Origin: DASYAN01 sp034431765
GTDB taxonomy: Bacteria > Chloroflexota > Ktedonobacteria > Ktedonobacterales > Ktedonobacteraceae
DNA: 16,629 nucleotides
Reading direction: 5' to 3'
Assembly: GCA_034431765.1 (NCBI GenBank)
Contig: DAOUDD010000129.1
Span: 1 to 16,629 of the forward strand
The notes under the pieces were generated by a model, which worked only from the letters and a program-made list of their open reading frames with translations, was not told the DNA's origin and did not search any database. Every line of letters starts with the position of its first letter. The first letter of the stretch is position 1. This document shows positions 14,066-16,629 of the stretch, one piece after another. Both the position numbers and the translations under genes were made by a program.

Positions 14066-15442
14066 TTATCTCGCTGAAATGTGTGGAGATGGAGGAGTCT
14101 CTCCATCCGCTTGCGCTAAGATCTCTTCCTCAAATCCTCTTTGCAGCCCAAGCTTTTTGTACACAACGTATAGGACTTGATGTGGCGTGAGGTTCTTCAT
14201 GCATTGCGTAGTGAAGAAACGGCAGTCGGCGGGACCGGCCTTTGCAGTATAGCAGGGACTGCACCAGATGTCACTACGCAGCACTGTTGCGGTGGGGCTA
14301 ACCGGTCCGCTCATGGCAGGATCGGTCGGGCCGTGAATAGCGATCAGCGGTGTGCCGGCCGCTGCTGCGATGTGCATCGGGCCACTATCTCCAGTGACCA
14401 GGAGATCGGCGCGCTGGAGTACAGCAGCAAGCCCGACCAGACTGGTTTTGCCGGCGAGATTGACCAGGTTCGTCGTCTGTTGCGTATGACCCACCCGGCG
14501 CATGCGCTTGATAATCGCTTCAATTAGGGGTAGATCGTTTGGTGCGCCGGTAAAGAGAACGGTGACCCTATCGTCAGTGAGCAGAGTATCGATCAAACTT
14601 GCCCAATAGGGGATGGGCCAGCGCTTGGAATAGCCGTTATTCGAGCTGACATGACAGGCAATTAAGCGTCTCGTGAAATCAACCCCTGCCGAGCGCAGCA
14701 GCCTTTCGCCATCCTGCTCGGCCTGGGAGCCGATGGGGAGCTGTGGAACACGGTCAGCGGACGTGAGCGAGCAGCCGGCGGCCTGCGCGAGCTGCAGGCA
14801 GTAGTCAACCTCGTGAAGTCCAGCACCATCGCTCCAATGTGCACCAGCAACGCTATCGGTCATAAAGCCAGGATAGCTCTCCTTGCCGAAGCCGAGCCGA
14901 CGTTTTGCACCGCTCAGCAGCGTTAATGCGGCGGCCCAGGGACCGAAGACGCTGACAGCGAGATCGTAGTCGCGCTCGTGGAGGCGTCGTCGAAGCGCAT
15001 ACAGATTGCGCCAGTTTTTCGGTGTCACAAGTGCTTTTGGGCGTCGCCACAGGTTGGGATCGTAGGTAATTACCCCGGCGAGGTCTGGATGCTGCGCAAC
15101 GACTTGAGCACTGGATGGAACGGCCAGCAGATCGATCTCAGCGTCGGGATAGGTACGTTTCAATGCGTGTACAAGTGTAAGTGAGAGGATCAGGTCCCCG
15201 ATTAGATCGACGCGCACAACCAGGATGCGGCGTGGAAAAAAGACAAGGGGTGTGAGACGTGGAGTGCGTTTGCCCAGGCGATATAGTATCAGAGCGGAAC
15301 CAATGCTGCGAGCGACGAGCGCGATAGCAAGCAGGAGCACTTTTTTGCTCGTGTGTTTAGCTGTCGTGCGTAGTCTATATCGTGAGTCCGGTTGTGTCGG
15401 GTAGCCGTACTCGTCGAAACGTTTCTGTTCTCTCTGTCCCAT
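14066..15442 (-). CDS. Glycosyltransferase family 9 with N-terminal membrane anchor
   Basis: Starting at ATG 15442 (CAAGGAAA eight bases upstream) the protein has 458 residues. A hydrophilic N-terminus is followed by a hydrophobic helix (about 34-55, KKVLLLAIALVARSIGSALI) that probably anchors it to the membrane. The GT9 core has RRILVVRVDLIGDLILSL (71-88), the nucleotide-sugar half with CHVSSNNGYSKRWPIPYW, and GDSGPMHIAAAAGTPLIAIHGPTDP. A cysteine set (CSPC...C...C) lies near the end, as in the neighbouring GT9. The strongly conserved second-half His/Pro/Gly (HPG) is replaced by HVSS here. First gene of a two-gene GT9 operon. An upstream in-frame extension to 15550 crosses the promoter and is rejected. 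Divergence from its neighbour suggests the two act at successive steps of one glycan. Confidence 0.9.
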   Translation of the reverse strand: MGQREQKRFDEYGYPTQPDSRYRLRTTAKHTSKKVLLLAIALVARSIGSALILYRLGKRTPRLTPLVFFPRRILVVRVDLIGDLILSLTLVHALKRTYPDAEIDLLAVPSSAQVVAQHPDLAGVITYDPNLWRRPKALVTPKNWRNLYALRRRLHERDYDLAVSVFGPWAAALTLLSGAKRRLGFGKESYPGFMTDSVAGAHWSDGAGLHEVDYCLQLAQAAGCSLTSADRVPQLPIGSQAEQDGERLLRSAGVDFTRRLIACHVSSNNGYSKRWPIPYWASLIDTLLTDDRVTVLFTGAPNDLPLIEAIIKRMRRVGHTQQTTNLVNLAGKTSLVGLAAVLQRADLLVTGDSGPMHIAAAAGTPLIAIHGPTDPAMSGPVSPTATVLRSDIWCSPCYTAKAGPADCRFFTTQCMKNLTPHQVLYVVYKKLGLQRGFEEEILAQADGETPPSPHISAR

Positions 15443-15484
15443 GAAGCATTTTCCTTGTCTATCGGCCGCAGATGACTTTCGCTT

Positions 15485-15512
15485 ATTATAGCGTAGTTGG
15501 GAGAAGTTGCAA
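15485..15512 (-). promoter_or_regulatory. Promoter of the GT9 operon
   Basis: On the minus strand TTGCAA (15512-15507), 16 bases, perfect -10 TATAAT (15490-15485). The predicted start (~15478) gives a leader of about 35 bases to ATG 15442. Confidence 0.65.
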
Positions 15513-15530
15513 ACCGACGGCTGGTTGTTC

Positions 15531-15682
15531 CTATCGTAGTGCTCTGCCAATCTTCATTCGACCTCAAGAGTGCAGAATGAAGCCACGCGTAGGGAGCGCG
15601 CTTGCCTCGCTCCGGTGTCTTACTTGGAGGGCGAGACCCTTTCCAAAATCGCCGTTTGAACATTGGCAGAGCAGTAGGATAG
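15531..15682. repeat. Imperfect long inverted-repeat element (~152 bp)
   Basis: Bases 15531-15560 and 15653-15682 are inverted repeats matching at 25 of 30 positions, including an 11-base perfect core (GCTCTGCCAAT 15541-15551 with 15662-15672). Inside are a nested stem GGAGCG (15593-15598) with CGCTCC (15608-15613) and a partial pairing of CCTCAAG with CTTGGAGG. The whole element could fold into one long hairpin. It contains no gene. No clear target-site duplication is seen. Could be a MITE-like non-autonomous element, a structured RNA, or decayed mobile DNA. Confidence 0.55.
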
Positions 15683-15917
15683 TGAAATTTTGTGACGTGG
15701 AACAGAAACGCATCTTTTCTCGTCTTATCACGGAGTTTAAGAAAGTATGGCGGATATCGTGAGGAGGTACGAGGTGCATGCCATAGCGATGAACAGGCGA
15801 TGAATCGTGGCGGACGCGAGGGGGGAGACAGCGGACGTGATGATGCATTTTCGGAAATTATTCCAGGTATCGGGAGGTGAGCAGGATGGTGAGATGGAGT
15901 ACCGATGGTGGGCGTGA
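15683..15917. other. Non-coding or unrecognised stretch
   Basis: Together with the element at 15531-15682 this makes a stretch of more than 350 bases after the GT9 promoter without a convincing gene. Two Shine-Dalgarno-like runs occur: GAGGAGGT (15761-15768), which leads only to frames of a few codons, and GGGAGGTG (15872-15879), six bases before ATG 15886. The latter opens a 127-codon frame to 16269 whose composition is not clearly protein-like in its first third. Confidence 0.4.
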
Positions 15918-16211
15918 GTGCTGGGCTGGCGCGAGGGGGGAGGCGACGGGTACGATTGGGGGAACAACGGGCGCAATGAATCTGGCCCCTATTTGTTGCT
16001 CCATAAATGGATGGACAGGAGTGGAATACTTTTTTAAAGAGCATCGGTCGGGTCTCTATTCCACGAGCAATGAATTGCTGGTGGGTGACCGCAATATGGT
16101 GTGGAAGAGGATAAATGGGGTCTCTATCTGGCGAGCAATGAATTGTCAATGTCGAGGGTGCCCACGGAAATTGCTGAAAATGTCGTCTTTTCCCAGTGTG
16201 CTGAAGCATGA
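15918..16211 (+). pseudogene. Degraded repeat-containing reading frame with two frameshifts
   Basis: Three segments read as related short repeats if two single-base shifts are allowed. Frame from 15918 gives ...NESGPYLLLHKWMDRSGILF up to a six-T run (16030-16035) where a stop follows at once. Skipping one T continues as KEHRSGLYSTSNELLVGDRN. A further one-base shift near 16110 restores the first frame as DKWGLYLASNELSM and runs to TGA 16209-16211. DNA copies at 16050-16077 and 16118-16145 match at 24 of 28 bases, 68 bases apart, which equals 23 codons minus one base, as expected for a decayed tandem coding repeat. Alternative: an intact unshifted frame from ATG 15886 to 16269. I do not recognise the family. 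Confidence 0.35.
16050..16145 (+). repeat. Pair of 28-base direct repeats
   Basis: GGGTCTCTAT-nnnn-CGAGCAATGAATTG occurs at 16050-16077 (nnnn = TCCA) and 16118-16145 (nnnn = CTGG). A further GCAATGAAT lies at 15973-15981 and an ATAAATGG core at 16003-16010 and 16111-16118, suggesting a longer degraded repeat unit. Confidence 0.7.
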
Positions 16212-16269
16212 GTGGTGTACCCAAGGGGGTTGCAGGCACGTTCCCGACACGTGGTTTGTCTCTACGTGA

Positions 16270-16620
16270 GGTGCCACTGTTCGTGGATGAAATGGATTGA
16301 GCCCAGGACTCTCTCGCGACAGGAGGACAGGTGTCGGAGACAGCAGCCTGTTCATCTTCCGGCAGCGCGAGGGTAGGAGCAATCTGATCACTTTGGATCG
16401 CAATAAGCTCATCTTCAGATGGGGTTTCCTGTTGTTCCTGGGCTTGCAAGGAGGCGAATGCGGCGTGAATTTCTTGCAGGACAGTGGGAGAGGCGGTTCT
16501 TGCGTCAATATCCTCAAGGCTCAGACCTGCAAGGAGGCGTTTCAAGCACAAGAGGGGAATTCCTGGCTCGACGTCTGTCCAATCCAGGCGTATCATTCCG
16601 TTACGGATGCAGCGGTTCAT
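16270..16620 (-). CDS. Unrecognised, probably incomplete leftward reading frame at window edge
   Basis: From ATG 16620 the minus strand reads MNRCIRNGMIRLDWTDVEPG and continues for roughly 115 residues with protein-like composition (LLAGLSLEDIDARTASPTVL, then a Gln/Glu/Asp-rich acidic stretch). After about 16270 the same frame remains open as far as 15289 but becomes Arg/Pro/Ser/His-rich, overlaps the degraded repeats and the GT9 promoter and start region, and no longer looks coding. A frameshift or decayed 3' end is therefore likely. The frame is also open upstream to the window edge, so the true start may lie outside. GGAG at 16624-16627 is too close to ATG 16620 to be a normal ribosome binding site. 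Function unknown. Confidence 0.35.
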
Positions 16621-16629
16621 GTTCTCCAG

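Noticed and set aside
16050..16145. CRISPR array
   Set aside because: Only two imperfect 28-base copies with a 40-base spacer and no cas genes; coincides with a reading-frame repeat.
15289..16620. One long leftward frame of 443 codons
   Set aside because: Only its first ~115 codons look protein-like. The rest is Arg/Pro/Ser/His-rich, crosses the inverted-repeat element, the GT9 promoter and 5' end, and has no family resemblance.

Overview
The window reads as an ordinary bacterial chromosome segment of moderate GC with standard TTGACA/TATAAT-type promoters and AGGAGG-type ribosome binding sites. The gene mix (a Uma2-family nuclease beside a tRNA, a PadR regulator, an FAD monooxygenase, two GT9 glycosyltransferases, a radical SAM protein and several lineage-specific repeat proteins) would fit a large-genome soil bacterium such as a Chloroflexota/Ktedonobacteria member. 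That placement is inference from general impression; nothing here proves it. Layout: (1) 1-1055: tRNA-Arg(UCG) with its own promoter, then a Uma2 gene whose leader carries an inverted, near-perfect copy of the tRNA anticodon region. (2) 1056-2995: a leftward FGGY sugar kinase (gluconokinase-like) and a divergent gene for a small, highly charged protein. (3) 3090-6408: a PadR regulator divergent from a two-gene operon, an FAD-dependent monooxygenase and an epoxide-hydrolase-like alpha/beta hydrolase. The shared intergenic region holds a 27-bp perfect inverted repeat whose arms overlap the -35 boxes of two opposed promoters that share one palindromic -10 sequence. (4) 6409-8100: a leader with a very strong terminator hairpin directly against the ribosome binding site of an unusual EPSP synthase (aroA), followed by the first ~25 codons of a HAD-IIA phosphatase cut off at the end of the next, opposing gene. 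(5) 8108-10742: a leftward nucleoside phosphorylase, then rightward a small protein and a radical SAM enzyme. (6) 11022-12841: a six-TM protein with a HAMP-like tail and a Gln-rich protein with a Trp/Asp/Tyr/His/Lys repeat tail. (7) 12885-15512: a leftward operon of two GT9 (heptosyltransferase-like) glycosyltransferases with a good promoter. (8) 15531-16629: a degraded region with an imperfect long inverted-repeat element, a frameshifted repeat-containing reading frame and an incomplete leftward reading frame at the edge. Working together: the PadR switch probably controls oxidation of a small hydrophobic compound (epoxidation or hydroxylation by the flavoprotein, then hydrolysis by the alpha/beta hydrolase). 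The two GT9 enzymes probably add sugars to a surface glycan. The most noteworthy observations are the symmetric PadR operator/promoter, the aroA attenuator-like leader, the tRNA-complementary leader of the Uma2 gene, the decapitated HAD gene and the degraded repeats at the right end. No complete transposon, phage, CRISPR array or clearly new multi-gene defence system was seen.
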